DNA from: JANYHH01 sp965249745
Lineage (GTDB): Bacteria > Deinococcota > Deinococci > Deinococcales > JAAFIG01
Length of the DNA: 64,000 nt
Direction: 5' to 3'
Assembly (NCBI GenBank): GCA_965249745.1
Contig: OZ252252.1
Coordinates: 4,216,001 to 4,280,000 of the forward strand
The position numbers were made by a program, and so were the translations under genes. Shown here piece after piece: positions 34,315 through 42,951 of the stretch. A model generated the notes under the pieces. It was given only the letters and a program-made list of their open reading frames with translations, was not told the origin of the DNA and did not search any database. How positions within the stretch are numbered: the first letter of the stretch is position 1; each line of letters begins with the position of its first letter.

Positions 34315-34704
34315 ATGGCAATCGTGCGTTTCACCAAACAACGACAGGCGGTGCTCGAGGTGGTCCGGGCATCCTCTGAGCATCCCGATGCCGCACACGT
34401 GTTTGAAAGTGTGCGCCGCGTCGTGCCAAGCATTTCGTTGGGAACGGTGTACCGTTCACTGGACGCGCTAGTCCACGAGGGTCATCTGATTCAGATCCAG
34501 CAACCCGGTATGCCCACCCGCTACGACGCTCGCTTGGACGATCACGCGCACTTCGTTTGCGACACCTGCGGCGAGGTCTTCGATGTCGTAGCGCAGATGC
34601 CCGACCTGGTCAGTCTAGCCGTTTCGAGCCTGCCAGGGTTTCAGGTCCGCGAAGCCAAGGTCGCGTTCCACGGCGTCTGTCAGCGCTGCAAGCGCAGCAA
34701 TTAA
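34315..34704 (+). CDS. Fur/PerR-family metal or peroxide regulator
   Basis: A 129-residue regulator, complete although short. The winged helix is TKQRQAVLEVVRASSEHPDAAHVFESVRRVVPSISLGTVYRSLDALV. The dimer domain has the regulatory metal residues (HAHFVCDTCGEVFDV) and a second CxxC at the end (CQRCKRS), i.e. a structural zinc site. PerR and Fur cannot be told apart by eye, but its length and lack of an His-rich tail favour PerR/Zur-like types. A TATACT sits about 65 bp upstream of the ATG. Ends at a terminator. Confidence 0.9.
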   Translation: MAIVRFTKQRQAVLEVVRASSEHPDAAHVFESVRRVVPSISLGTVYRSLDALVHEGHLIQIQQPGMPTRYDARLDDHAHFVCDTCGEVFDVVAQMPDLVSLAVSSLPGFQVREAKVAFHGVCQRCKRSN

Positions 34705-34717
34705 ATCTAAGAATTTG

Positions 34718-34750
34718 AAAACCTCAAGATCACCTAAGCTCAAGGTTTTT
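34718..34750 (+). terminator. Rho-independent terminator after the fur-type gene
   Basis: AAAACCT (34718-34724) pairs with AGGTTTT (34743-34749), the latter running into a six-T tract. It ends 28 bp before the convergent regulator gene and may serve both. Confidence 0.65.
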
Positions 34751-34777
34751 TCTGGCTCGAGGCGACTTGGTTGGCAC

Positions 34778-35740
34778 TCAGCCTGTTCTCGAGTACGCAG
34801 CAGCCTGCACGGCGAGCGTAGCGAACGCCTCGCGCAGAGCTTCCGGGGCACGCACTTGGAGCGGGAATTGCAAACTCAGCAGCATCGCCGCCAGCCACTC
34901 GAGGTTCGCGGTCTGGGCGCACAGCAGCGTCCCGGATTCAGCCTCGGTCAACGTCACCCGTCCCGGTGGCACGCGGTCTTGCAGTCCGGCGGGCGAACAG
35001 TCTATCCAGACTTCGACCGCCCAGCTCGAGGCGGCGAACGGCAGGGTCCGCAACAAGAACGCCCTGGCGTCAAAGTCGCTGGGACGCTCGAATTTCGTCT
35101 CTAGCAGGGTCGCATCTCGCACCCGGTCTACGCGGAAGACCCGCACGTCGGAGCGCAGGCGGCAGTAGCCGACCGCGTACCAGCGTCCGTCATGATGCAA
35201 CACCCCGTACGGCTCGAGCTGACGGACACTCTGTTCCCCCGCGTCGGACTGATACGTGATCGCCACCACGCAGCCGCTTCGCACCCCTCGAGCCAGTTGC
35301 TTAACAAGGTCTGCGTCCACTGGCACGACCCACGGCGAGGTCTCCAACTCCAAGGCGGTCAGGGTGTCCAGCAATCCTTCCCGCACCGCTTTCGGCAGGA
35401 CCCGCTCGAGTTTCGCGGCTGCCGTCGCCTCGGCGGGCGCGAGGTCGCTCAAGCCCAGGGAACGCAGGGCGCGTAATCCGAGCATGATCGCCAAGGCTTC
35501 GTCGTCACCGAAAACCATTGGCGGCAGGCGGAACCCTGGGCGCAATCGGTACGCGCCGCCCACGCCTCTCGTGCCTTCTACGGGCACGCCCAAGTCCTGC
35601 AAACGCTGGACGTAGCGCTGCACGGTGCGCGGGCTGACCTCGAGTTGCCGTGAGAGTTCCGGTCCGGTCATGAACTCGTGACTCTCTAGCAGCTCCAATG
35701 TGGCGAGTACCCGCATCGTCGGGTCGTACATGCCGGTCAT
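34778..35740 (-). CDS. YafY/PafC-type HTH-WYL transcriptional regulator
   Basis: A 320-residue regulator with an N-terminal winged helix (LATLELLESHEFMTGPELSRQLEVSPRTVQRYVQRLQDLGVPVEGTRGVGGAYRLRPGFR), a WYL domain (about residues 130-215; PYGVLHHDGRWYAVGYCRLRSDVRVFRVDRV) and a C-terminal WCX extension. WYL domains bind ligands or single-stranded nucleic acid. Divergent from the DinB-like gene, with a TCACGT-N4-ACGTGA palindrome in the gap, so it likely regulates that gene. Start at MTGMYDP; a second ATG three codons on is equally possible. Confidence 0.9.
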   Translation of the reverse strand: MTGMYDPTMRVLATLELLESHEFMTGPELSRQLEVSPRTVQRYVQRLQDLGVPVEGTRGVGGAYRLRPGFRLPPMVFGDDEALAIMLGLRALRSLGLSDLAPAEATAAAKLERVLPKAVREGLLDTLTALELETSPWVVPVDADLVKQLARGVRSGCVVAITYQSDAGEQSVRQLEPYGVLHHDGRWYAVGYCRLRSDVRVFRVDRVRDATLLETKFERPSDFDARAFLLRTLPFAASSWAVEVWIDCSPAGLQDRVPPGRVTLTEAESGTLLCAQTANLEWLAAMLLSLQFPLQVRAPEALREAFATLAVQAAAYSRTG

Positions 35741-35757
35741 TCTGCCACGCAAACACG

Positions 35758-35773
35758 TCACGTTCTGACGTGA
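35758..35773. promoter_or_regulatory. Palindromic operator between WYL regulator and DinB-like gene
   Basis: TCACGT-TCTG-ACGTGA, a perfect 6-bp inverted repeat in the 65-bp divergent gap. It is placed to overlap promoters of both genes. Confidence 0.55.
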
Positions 35774-35805
35774 ATCCGATCTAAGATTTGCTCTAGGAGA
35801 CAGAC

Positions 35806-36273
35806 ATGGACCCATTTGTGCAAACCATCCAGAACCTGTTAAAAGAAGCCTATGAAGGTACAACCGCGCAATCCTGGTTCAGTGATGGTGGCGAGGGCAG
35901 CGGGCTGTTCGCTACCCTGCAACCGATAGGCGCAGTAACCGCCTCGAGACCCCTGGTGGACGGCGGCTCGAGCATCGCGGCCCACACCAATCACCTGCGC
36001 TGGAGCCTGGCGATGGCGAACGCCACGATGCGCGGGCAACCCGCCTCGAGGGACTGGTCTGAGAGCTGGGCGGTTCACGAGGTGGATGACGCAGGCTGGA
36101 CGGAATTACAGGAGAGTTTGAAGCACGAGTACGAGCGCCTGCTCGAGGGGCTGCCGAACGGGTTTGACCCGTCCAACCCGATACTCCTCACGAGCGGCGT
36201 CGCACTCGTGGCACACGCCGCGTATCATCTGAGCGCGATTCGCCAGATCGCGCTCAGTCTCAAAGCGGTGTGA
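35806..36273 (+). CDS. DinB-like four-helix protein
   Basis: A 155-residue protein with the helical pattern of the DinB/YfiT superfamily: LLKEAYEG near the start, AAHTNHLRWSLAMANATMRG (first conserved histidine, helix 2) and LVAHAAYHLSAIRQI near the end (conserved histidines). The family often has a metal site of three histidines; some members are thiol S-transferases using bacillithiol, which fits the bshC gene in this window, but this is inference. ATG follows TAGGAGA. Confidence 0.75.
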   Translation: MDPFVQTIQNLLKEAYEGTTAQSWFSDGGEGSGLFATLQPIGAVTASRPLVDGGSSIAAHTNHLRWSLAMANATMRGQPASRDWSESWAVHEVDDAGWTELQESLKHEYERLLEGLPNGFDPSNPILLTSGVALVAHAAYHLSAIRQIALSLKAV

Positions 36274-36337
36274 TCGCAGGCACTGAATTCAACCTCGAGT
36301 TGGAGAACTTGATTCGCTTCCCACGAAGTAGGTCAAC

Positions 36338-36589
36338 ATGGAGAAACAGACAAACGCCCGCCTGAAACGAGCTTTGCAACCGATGCCGGAATTCGTTCAG
36401 CGCGAACTCGAGGTCAGCGGCTTACTCAGGGCATACCAGGCGCGCCCGGATTACCAGCGCAACGACTATCTGAGTTGGATTAACCGGGCAAAGTTGGAGT
36501 CCACCAAGCGGAAGCGGCTGGCACAAATGCTGGAGGAGTTGCGCCAAGGCACCCGGTACATGAAGATGGTCTGGACCGGACCCGAGTGA
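36338..36589 (+). CDS. YdeI/OmpD-associated family protein (short)
   Basis: An 83-residue protein matching the C-terminal part of YdeI-type proteins (LQPMPEFVQRELEV.., RPDYQRNDYLSWINRAKLESTKRKRLAQMLEELRQGTRYM). That motif (Y..WI..AK...TR..R......L..G) defines the family, also called bacteriocin-protection proteins. Only this module is present. Its stop overlaps the next gene's GTG by four bases. Confidence 0.8.
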   Translation: MEKQTNARLKRALQPMPEFVQRELEVSGLLRAYQARPDYQRNDYLSWINRAKLESTKRKRLAQMLEELRQGTRYMKMVWTGPE

Positions 36590-37149
36590 CCCGTTTAAGC
36601 AATGGCACGAACGCCGACGCTCGAGACAAGCCTCGGGCGACCCTGCATCTGGTCTGTGGTCTGCCCGGCGCTGGCAAGACAACCCTGGCCAAGAAATTGG
36701 AAGCCCAATCCGGTGCGGTTCGGCTCTGCCCGGACGAGTGGATGACGGCGCTTCATGTTTCCATCCTGGATGCCGCGTTCCGGGAGCGCCTGGAACAGCA
36801 ACTGACCGAACTGGCTCGAGGGATTCTCAGGCAGGGCGGCGATGTCGTCATCGAGTTCGGATCGTGGTCTAAAGCGGAACGAGAGACCTTGCGGAATGTC
36901 GCCCAGCAATCCGATGCCGCCGTTCACCTGTACTGGCTCGAGGTTCCCGTGACGGAGTTGGCGCGACGAGTTCGCGCTCGAGGTGACCTAGACGCGGCGC
37001 TGCTAGATGAGCGCTATCTTCAGGACACATCTGACCGGATCGAACGCCCGGACGAGCAGGAGGCTTCGCGCTTCGACAGGTTCGAGCAAATCGAATTTGC
37101 AGGGGTTGAATTTATCGGAGTTGAATCCGAGCAGCTCGAGAACACCTGA
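36586..37149 (+). CDS. P-loop kinase of the AAA_33/zeta-like group
   Basis: A 187-residue ATP-binding protein from a GTG start. P-loop GLPGAGKTT (about residues 25-33), CPDEWM, IEFGSWSKAERE (Walker B region) and LARRVRARG (lid arginines). Such proteins phosphorylate small molecules, e.g. shikimate, gluconate or antibiotics; the substrate is unknown. The C-terminus has two near-identical five-codon repeats (EFAGV EFIGV) that look like a recent tandem duplication. Coupled with the YdeI-like gene. Confidence 0.85.
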   Translation: MTRLSNGTNADARDKPRATLHLVCGLPGAGKTTLAKKLEAQSGAVRLCPDEWMTALHVSILDAAFRERLEQQLTELARGILRQGGDVVIEFGSWSKAERETLRNVAQQSDAAVHLYWLEVPVTELARRVRARGDLDAALLDERYLQDTSDRIERPDEQEASRFDRFEQIEFAGVEFIGVESEQLENT

Positions 37150-37206
37150 AATAAAAGTATTGAAAAATAAAGTGCTGGAAAATAAAAAGCGCGCCCGTTT
37201 GGGCGC
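37150..37206. other. A-rich short repeats followed by a hairpin
   Basis: Downstream of the kinase gene, three A-rich units of about 15 bp (around TAAAAGTATTG and TAAAGTGCTGG) precede a GCGCCC-GTTT-GGGCGC stem (37191-37206). On the minus strand the stem is followed by a T-rich run, but the genes here are on the plus strand, so its role as a terminator is doubtful. Confidence 0.4.
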
Positions 37207-37293
37207 TGATAGATTTAAGATAGCACGGTATGCAGAATTCGTCAACGCCATGCGCTTCAGGTGGCACGAGTTCGGCTCCCGGAGGCGTTCACG

Positions 37294-38034
37294 ATGTACC
37301 AACTCGGATTCACTCGCACGAGCGTCAAACCCGAGCACATGCTGCTCACGCCGGACAGCTTCATTCGCGCGGCGCTGCCAGGCGATCAAAACGCGACCAG
37401 GGTCGTGCATGTCAACCCCGCTAGCGGCGCGGCGTTTGCGATGTACACCGTCGAAGCTGGCCCAAAAGCGAAAATCAGTTCCGCGCTCGAGGGGAATTCC
37501 TGCGTCATATTCGTGCTGGACGGCGAGTTCACGCTCACCTTGGGTAAGAAGAAGCACGCGCTCACCCCCTGGCACTACGCCTTCATCCCCGCCAGTGCCG
37601 CGTACACCTTTGAGAGTTCCAAGGGCGGACGCGCGGTCGTGTACGAAAAGCCGTACCAGGAACTCGAGGGGATTGCAGCTCCAGCCGCCTTCGTTGGTGA
37701 TGCCAATAAGGTCACCTCGAGCGCGTTGAACGGTGACCCAGCGTTGCAGGTCCAGGTCTTGCTCCCGGACAACATCGGTTTTGATTTCTGCGTCAACGTT
37801 ATGAACTTCGATCCCGGCGCGCACCTGCATCTGGTAGAAACGCACGTCATGGAACACGGGCTGCTAATGCTGCGAGGCGGCGGAATCTACCGCCTCGGGG
37901 ACACCTTCTACCCGGTCACGGCGGGCGACGTGATTTACATGGCTCCGTACTGCCCGCAGTGGTTCGGGGCGCTTGGTAAGACGACAGCCAGTTACCTGCT
38001 CTACAAGGACTGGAACCGTCACCCGCTCGAGTGA
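37294..38034 (+). CDS. allE: (S)-ureidoglycine aminohydrolase-like bicupin
   Basis: A 246-residue double cupin. The pattern fits AllE/YlbA, which releases ammonia from ureidoglycine in purine (allantoin) breakdown: SCVIFVLDGEFTLTLGKKKHAL in the first cupin and HLHLVETHVMEHGLLMLRGGGIYRLGDTFYPVTAGDVIYMAPYCPQWFGALG in the second, with the metal ligands (HLHLVET..MEHG). Start at 37294 with GGAGG upstream. No other allantoin gene is near, so the pathway link is inferred from the family alone. Confidence 0.85.
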   Translation: MYQLGFTRTSVKPEHMLLTPDSFIRAALPGDQNATRVVHVNPASGAAFAMYTVEAGPKAKISSALEGNSCVIFVLDGEFTLTLGKKKHALTPWHYAFIPASAAYTFESSKGGRAVVYEKPYQELEGIAAPAAFVGDANKVTSSALNGDPALQVQVLLPDNIGFDFCVNVMNFDPGAHLHLVETHVMEHGLLMLRGGGIYRLGDTFYPVTAGDVIYMAPYCPQWFGALGKTTASYLLYKDWNRHPLE

Positions 38035-38144
38035 AACAGGCTCGAGTTTAGCAGCAAAACCTTGATCTGCCCCTCGAGCACCGTTTTCTGCCCTGAGCCG
38101 AAGCCGAGAAGGTGCAGCTCGCCCGGCAGCAGCTTGAGGGACCA

Positions 38145-39368
38145 TCAAGCGGTCTTCGACAGCCCCTCGAGTTTCAAGGTCGGCGCGGGCGGCAGGACTT
38201 CCAACGGGGCGTCCAGGTGACGCGGTTCCAAGCGCAGGGCACTGACATCGTCCCTGGGGAGTTCAAACATCAGGTTCGTCATGGCGCTTTCCAGCACAGC
38301 CCTCAACCCCCTGGCTCCCGTGCCGCGATTCAGGGCGCGCTTGGCGACTTCGCGCAGCGTTTCAGCGGCGAACTCGAGGTTGACCCCGGAGAGCTTGAAC
38401 AGCGTTTGGTACTGGCGCACCAGCGCCCCTTTCGGTTCGGTCAGGATACGCACCAGCGCGTCTTCCTCCAACTGCTGCAAGGTCACCACGAGCGGCAGGC
38501 GTCCGACGAACTCTGGGATCAATCCGAACTTGATGGTGTCCTCCGGGATGTACTCCACGGGCGCATCGCTGAGATGAGCGGCTTTGTTGAACGAGACGAT
38601 GTTCTGATTCATACGCGCCCGCGCGATGCTCTCCAAGCCATCAAACGCCCCGCCGCAGATGAACAGAATGTTCCGCGTGTCAATCTGCACCAGCTCCGCA
38701 CCCGGATGCTTGCGCCCACCCTGCGGCGGTACGTTCGCCACGGTTCCCTCGAGCATTTTTAAGAGCGCCTGCTGCACGCCCTCGCCGGAGACATCCCGGG
38801 TGATGCTCTGCCCCTCTGATTTGCGGGCGATCTTGTCAATCTCGTCAATGTAAATAATGCCGCGCTGCGTCTTTCCAATGTCCATGTTGGCCGCGTGCAG
38901 CAACCGCACCAGCACGTTCTCCACATCGTCACCAACGTACCCAGCCTCGGTCACGGTGGTCGCGTCAGCAATCGCAAACGGAACCTCGAGCATTCTGGCA
39001 ATCGCTTCCGCGATCAGGGTTTTCCCAGTTCCAGTGGGACCGATCAGCAGGATGTTGGACTTCTGCAAGCCCGCATCCGGGTGGAGCAAGCGCTGATAAT
39101 GGTTGTAAACCGCGACCGAGACGGCGCGTTTCGCGGCATCCTGCCCGATCACGTACTCGTCCAAGTGCGCCTTGATCTCACGCGGGTGTGGCACGCGCTC
39201 CAAGCTGAACGGTTCGGTCTCCGAGGCGGATTGTTTGCTTTTAGCCGAGCGCAGCATCTCGTCTGCCCTGGCCACGCACTCGTTGCAGATCCACGCGAGT
39301 GCCTGCGGAGCCTCCAGCAAGTGTTCGACCTCGTTGGCTTGCTTGCCGCAAAAGGAACACCTAGCCAC
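38145..39368 (-). CDS. clpX: ATP-dependent Clp protease ATP-binding subunit ClpX
   Basis: A 407-residue unfoldase. Zinc-binding domain CSFCGKQ..ICNEC at the N-terminus, Walker A GPTGTGKT, Walker B IIYIDEIDKI, and the ring-specific sequence for ClpP contact (about residues 255-270, within the region after LFICGGAFDGLE; VSFNKAAH). Delivers tagged proteins to ClpP. Lies 83 bp after clpP on the same strand, hence an operon. Confidence 0.97.
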   Translation of the reverse strand: MARCSFCGKQANEVEHLLEAPQALAWICNECVARADEMLRSAKSKQSASETEPFSLERVPHPREIKAHLDEYVIGQDAAKRAVSVAVYNHYQRLLHPDAGLQKSNILLIGPTGTGKTLIAEAIARMLEVPFAIADATTVTEAGYVGDDVENVLVRLLHAANMDIGKTQRGIIYIDEIDKIARKSEGQSITRDVSGEGVQQALLKMLEGTVANVPPQGGRKHPGAELVQIDTRNILFICGGAFDGLESIARARMNQNIVSFNKAAHLSDAPVEYIPEDTIKFGLIPEFVGRLPLVVTLQQLEEDALVRILTEPKGALVRQYQTLFKLSGVNLEFAAETLREVAKRALNRGTGARGLRAVLESAMTNLMFELPRDDVSALRLEPRHLDAPLEVLPPAPTLKLEGLSKTA

Positions 39369-39451
39369 GGGCGAACCTCATGGAAGCTCGAGGGTTCAGC
39401 ATTGAGACGTTGGGCTGACTCGCCCACCTCGAGCCTCGAGCCTCAGCGCGC

Positions 39452-40075
39452 TCAAAGCTCATCGCCACCACGTATCGCGTCCGCCACGTTCTTCGGCATG
39501 ATCTCCACGACCTCATCAATCAAGCCGTACTCTAGGGCCTGGTGCGGCGTCATGAAGTAATCGCGTTCCATGTCCCGCGTCAGCTTCTCCGCGTCGTGAC
39601 CGGTGTGCTTGACGTACAGGTTGGTCATGATTTCCCGGAGCGCGAAAATTTCCCGCGCTTGGACTTCCACGTCCGGCGTGTTGCCACGGAAGCCGCTGCT
39701 GCCCTGATGAATCATGATCCGGCTGTTCGGGAGCGCCGTGCGGCGACCCTTCGCGCCCGCCATCAACAGGACGCTGCCCATACTCATGGCGATTCCGACG
39801 CAGACGGTGCGAATTGGGGCGCGAATGAACTGCATCACGTCGTACATCGCCAGGCCCGCGTAGACCTCGCCGCCAGGACAGTTGATGAAAATCTGAATCT
39901 CGCGCTCCGGGTTCTGCGAATCCAGCAGCAGCAACTGCGCCACGACCACGTTCGCCACCTGCGAATCAATCGGCGTGCCAATGAAGATGATGCGGTCCTT
40001 CAGCAAGCGGCTGTAAATGTCGTACATGCGCTCGCCGCGCCCGGTCTGTTCGATCACGTATGGAATGACACTCAT
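39452..40075 (-). CDS. clpP: ATP-dependent Clp protease proteolytic subunit ClpP
   Basis: A 207-residue serine peptidase. Catalytic serine in IAMSMGSVLLMAGAKG, histidine in RIMIHQGSSGFRG, and aspartate in the TGHDAEKLTRDMERDYFMTPHQALEYGLID segment. MSVIPYVIEQTGRGERMYDIYSRLLKDRII is the normal N-terminus with a short propeptide. Start at 40075 rather than the upstream ATG, which precedes eleven unconserved residues. Confidence 0.97.
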   Translation of the reverse strand: MSVIPYVIEQTGRGERMYDIYSRLLKDRIIFIGTPIDSQVANVVVAQLLLLDSQNPEREIQIFINCPGGEVYAGLAMYDVMQFIRAPIRTVCVGIAMSMGSVLLMAGAKGRRTALPNSRIMIHQGSSGFRGNTPDVEVQAREIFALREIMTNLYVKHTGHDAEKLTRDMERDYFMTPHQALEYGLIDEVVEIMPKNVADAIRGGDEL

Positions 40076-40312
40076 GGTTGGCATCTTAACGCTTCGTCGG
40101 ATTGGCACAAGGCAAGATGCGTCGCAGACTCGGGCGGCGAACCGGGAATAGCGATGCCGATTCGTCTCGAGGATTCAGCATCGCCCAAGCTCAGCCTCCT
40201 TATTTGCCGATACAAGTCCAACCCCACGATTCGACTATGCAATTCGTCCATGCGAGCTGCGCCCCCACGAGATCACTCGGGAGTACCCGAATATTCATAG
40301 ACTGTCCGCACC

Positions 40313-41377
40313 GTGGACATCCTGAATCTTCTTGAACTCGAGGCGGCGGCGGGCGAACGGCTCACGCAGATGGCGTACGACTACTACCGCAGCGGTTCCG
40401 ACGACGAAATCACCCTGAATGAGAACCGCGATGCCTTCACTCGTCTGAAACTCCATTACCGTGTGCTGACCGGCATCGAAACCCGCAGCCTGCAAACAGA
40501 GCTGCTGGGACACAAGCTGTCCCTGCCGGTGATCGTCGCACCGACCGCCTTTCAGCGCATGGCGCACCCGGACGGCGAACTGGCGACCGCTCGCGCCGCC
40601 CAGGGTGCGGGCACGATTATGACGCTCTCCACGATTGCCAGCGCCAGCCTGGAAGAGGTCCGCGCCGCCTGCCCCGACGCCCCACTCTGGTTCCAGGTCT
40701 ACCTCTACAAAGACGAGGGTTTGAACCTCGAGTTGGTTCGCCGCGCCGAAGCCATCGGCGCGAGCGCCCTGGTGCTGACCGTGGACGCGCCCGTCTGGGG
40801 CAAGCGCGAGCGCGACATCCGAAATCACTTCAAGCTCCCGGATCACATTCACCTCGGGAACCTGATGCGCGGCATGAACACGCTGCCGGACAGCGCCGGA
40901 TCGGGCTTGACGGCGTACGTGAACGCCATGTTTAAGCTGGACTTAGGTTGGGACGACGTTGCCTGGCTGCGCTCCGTAACCGACCTGCCGATTCTGATCA
41001 AAGGCGTCTGCCACGAGGACGACGCCAGACTCGCCGTTCAACACGGCGTCAGCGGCATCTGGGTCAGCAATCACGGCGGACGACAACTGGACACTGCCCC
41101 CGCCACGATAGATGTCCTGCCTCGAGTCGCGGACGCCGTGGGTGGTGCAATCCCAGTCATCCTGGACGGTGGCGTGCGACGAGGTACGGACGTGGTGAAA
41201 GCCCTGGCGCTCGGCGCGAACGCCGTCGCCATCGGACGCCCGATTCTCTGGGCGCTGGCGCTGGGCGGACAGGCGGGCGTGACCCAGATCCTCGAGTTGC
41301 TGCGATGGGAGATTGACGCGGCGCTTGGATTGTGCGGGTACGCCGATGTCAACGTGTCTAAAGAAATACTGGGTTGA
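40313..41377 (+). CDS. FMN-dependent alpha-hydroxyacid oxidase/dehydrogenase
   Basis: A 354-residue TIM-barrel enzyme oxidising an L-2-hydroxyacid (lactate, glycolate or mandelate). FMN-site residues appear in PVIVAPTAFQRMAHPDGE and LWFQVYLYKD; the catalytic histidine is in VSNHGGRQLDTAPATIDVLP, followed by the phosphate loop ILDGGVRRGTDVVKALALGANAVAIGRP. GTG start; cytoplasmic because no signal. The N-terminus lacks a membrane-anchor loop, favouring a soluble lactate/glycolate oxidase type. Confidence 0.9.
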   Translation: MDILNLLELEAAAGERLTQMAYDYYRSGSDDEITLNENRDAFTRLKLHYRVLTGIETRSLQTELLGHKLSLPVIVAPTAFQRMAHPDGELATARAAQGAGTIMTLSTIASASLEEVRAACPDAPLWFQVYLYKDEGLNLELVRRAEAIGASALVLTVDAPVWGKRERDIRNHFKLPDHIHLGNLMRGMNTLPDSAGSGLTAYVNAMFKLDLGWDDVAWLRSVTDLPILIKGVCHEDDARLAVQHGVSGIWVSNHGGRQLDTAPATIDVLPRVADAVGGAIPVILDGGVRRGTDVVKALALGANAVAIGRPILWALALGGQAGVTQILELLRWEIDAALGLCGYADVNVSKEILG

Positions 41378-41415
41378 CATTTGGTCTGACTCGGGCTAGT
41401 GAAAATGGTGCTGCC

Positions 41416-41428
41416 TTACAATTTGTAA
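41416..41428. promoter_or_regulatory. Palindrome and promoter-like motifs before the CHRD lipoprotein
   Basis: TTACAA-T-TTGTAA, with TACAAT as a possible -10 inside it. A TTGACA and, 17 bp later, TAGTGA lie slightly upstream. The gap is 131 bp. Confidence 0.4.
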
Positions 41429-41508
41429 CCAACTATGAAGCTCTCGTGCATTTTCTCAGAAACCAAAGGCTTATCGTCTTTCTGAACGATAGTTCGACGG
41501 AGGAATCT

Positions 41509-41964
41509 ATGATGAAATTATTACTCGCTGGAGTCGCCCTGGCCGCAGTCCTGACCGCTTGCCCCGGTGGCACGATGACCAACACCTACAAAACCACGCT
41601 CAATGCGGCCAACGAAGTGCAAACACCAGCCGTCGTCTCGACTGGAACTGGAAGCGTAACGGCGGTTCTTGATTTGAACACGAACATCATGACTGTGACC
41701 GGCACCTACACTGGTCTCTCTGGCGCAGTTTCTGCTCCTGGCGCACACATTCACGGACCGGCCGCAGCCACCGCCAACGCTCCTATCCTCTTCAATTTGA
41801 CCTACACCGAGGGTACCACCGCCGGAAGCGGCACGATCACCGGCACGACCACGGCACTGACCCCAGCCCAGATCACTGACGTGAACAACGGACTCTGGTA
41901 CGTCAACTTGCACACCGTCAAGTACCCCAACGGCGAAATTCGCGGGCAGCTCGCCAAGCAGTAA
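41509..41964 (+). CDS. CHRD-domain lipoprotein
   Basis: A 151-residue lipoprotein: signal peptide MMKLLLAGVALAAVLTAC with the lipobox cysteine at residue 18. The CHRD fold follows: YKTTLNAANEVQTP, HIHGPAA (conserved histidines) and the end YVNLHTVKYPNGEIRGQL. CHRD domains occur in chordin and in many bacterial secreted proteins; function unknown. GGAGG sits five bases before the ATG at 41509; a second ATG follows immediately. Confidence 0.9.
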   Translation: MMKLLLAGVALAAVLTACPGGTMTNTYKTTLNAANEVQTPAVVSTGTGSVTAVLDLNTNIMTVTGTYTGLSGAVSAPGAHIHGPAAATANAPILFNLTYTEGTTAGSGTITGTTTALTPAQITDVNNGLWYVNLHTVKYPNGEIRGQLAKQ

Positions 41965-41979
41965 ACTTCCATGCCTGAA

Positions 41980-42010
41980 AAAGCGCGCCTCCACACGGGG
42001 CGCGCTTTCT
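41980..42010 (+). terminator. Strong terminator of the CHRD gene
   Basis: AAAGCGCGCC-N9-GGCGCGCTTT, a perfect 10-bp stem, followed by CTTGTC, 16 bases after the stop codon. Confidence 0.8.
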
Positions 42011-42014
42011 TGTC

Positions 42015-42056
42015 TCCGGAATTCAGGCTCCAGAATTCAGACTCGAGGATTCAGAG
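42015..42056. repeat. Three 14-bp tandem repeats
   Basis: TCCGGAATTCAGGC, TCCAGAATTCAGAC and TCGAGGATTCAGAG follow each other directly in the gap before yebC. Confidence 0.7.
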
Positions 42057-42076
42057 GGGCGGGCGCGGGTCGTGCC

Positions 42077-42096
42077 GGGCGAACCGCCGTTCGCCC
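42077..42096. repeat. REP-like palindrome
   Basis: GGGCGAAC-CGCC-GTTCGCCC, a perfect 8-bp stem followed by CTACG, of the type seen as dispersed short palindromic repeats in GC-rich genomes. No second copy was noticed in this window. Confidence 0.45.
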
Positions 42097-42216
42097 CTAC
42101 GAAATCACGGTGGATGACGCCACCAGACAGGTTTTCTGGGTCGGTGGTCCGAGAGAATACTCGGTCAACGCTTCGCACGCTCGAGAGACCGGGCGGGCGT
42201 TTTCCTGTGCTAAGCC

Positions 42217-42951
42217 TCACTCCTCTAAAGCGTCCAAGTTCGCGTTGGAGTACACGTTCTGCACGTCGTCCAAATCCTCGAGCGCCTCCAAGAGCCGCAC
42301 GACCTTCCCGGCGTCCTCCGCACTCAACTCCGCCATGTTATCCGTGACGCTGGTGAATTCCGCGCTGATCGGCTCGAGTCCCGCCTTGCGAAAGCCCTCC
42401 GCGACATGCACCATGTCCTCGAAGCTGGTGTACACGTCCAAACGCGGCTCGCCCTCGTCGTCGTACGCCTCGAAGTCGTCCGCCCCGAGGTCAATCGCCA
42501 ATTCCTGCGTCGCCTCGTCGTTCTTCGGCACAGTGATAAGGCCCTGGCGATTGAACATCCACGCCACGCCGCCGCTCATGTTGCCGCCGTGCTTCGTGAA
42601 AGCGTGACGCACCTCGCCAACGGTGCGGTTGCGATTGTTGGTGAGCGCGTAGACCATGACCGCGACGCCCGCCGCACCGTACCCCTCATAGACCACTTCA
42701 TCCAAGCTGCTGCCCTCACCGCCGCCGACCGCCTTGTCAATCGCCTTGTAAATCGTGTCCACCGGCACGCCATCACGCTTGGCGAGCGAGAGCGTATTTT
42801 TCAGTGACAGGTTCGCCGCCGGATCGCCCGAGCCACCGCTCCGCACGGCGGCCGTGATCGCCGCGAGGTGCTTGGAGTACATCGCGCCACGCCGCTTATC
42901 GGTAACGGCCTTCTTGCGCTTAATCTGCTTCCACTTGCTATGCCCTGCCAT
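42217..42951 (-). CDS. yebC: YebC/PmpR-family protein
   Basis: A 244-residue protein from MAGHSKWKQIKRKKAVTDKRRGAMYSK, the standard start. Then GGSGDPAANLSLK, DKAVGGGEGSSLDEVVYEGYGAAGVAVMV and the acidic C-terminal regions. The family is annotated as DNA-binding transcriptional regulators; recent work assigns some members a role in rescuing ribosomes at proline stretches. It lies alone, 216 bp before the CRISPR array. Confidence 0.95.
   Translation of the reverse strand: MAGHSKWKQIKRKKAVTDKRRGAMYSKHLAAITAAVRSGGSGDPAANLSLKNTLSLAKRDGVPVDTIYKAIDKAVGGGEGSSLDEVVYEGYGAAGVAVMVYALTNNRNRTVGEVRHAFTKHGGNMSGGVAWMFNRQGLITVPKNDEATQELAIDLGADDFEAYDDEGEPRLDVYTSFEDMVHVAEGFRKAGLEPISAEFTSVTDNMAELSAEDAGKVVRLLEALEDLDDVQNVYSNANLDALEE

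Noticed and set aside
37191..37206. Minus-strand terminator hairpin with T-run
   Set aside because: No minus-strand gene ends near it; genes on both sides are on the plus strand.
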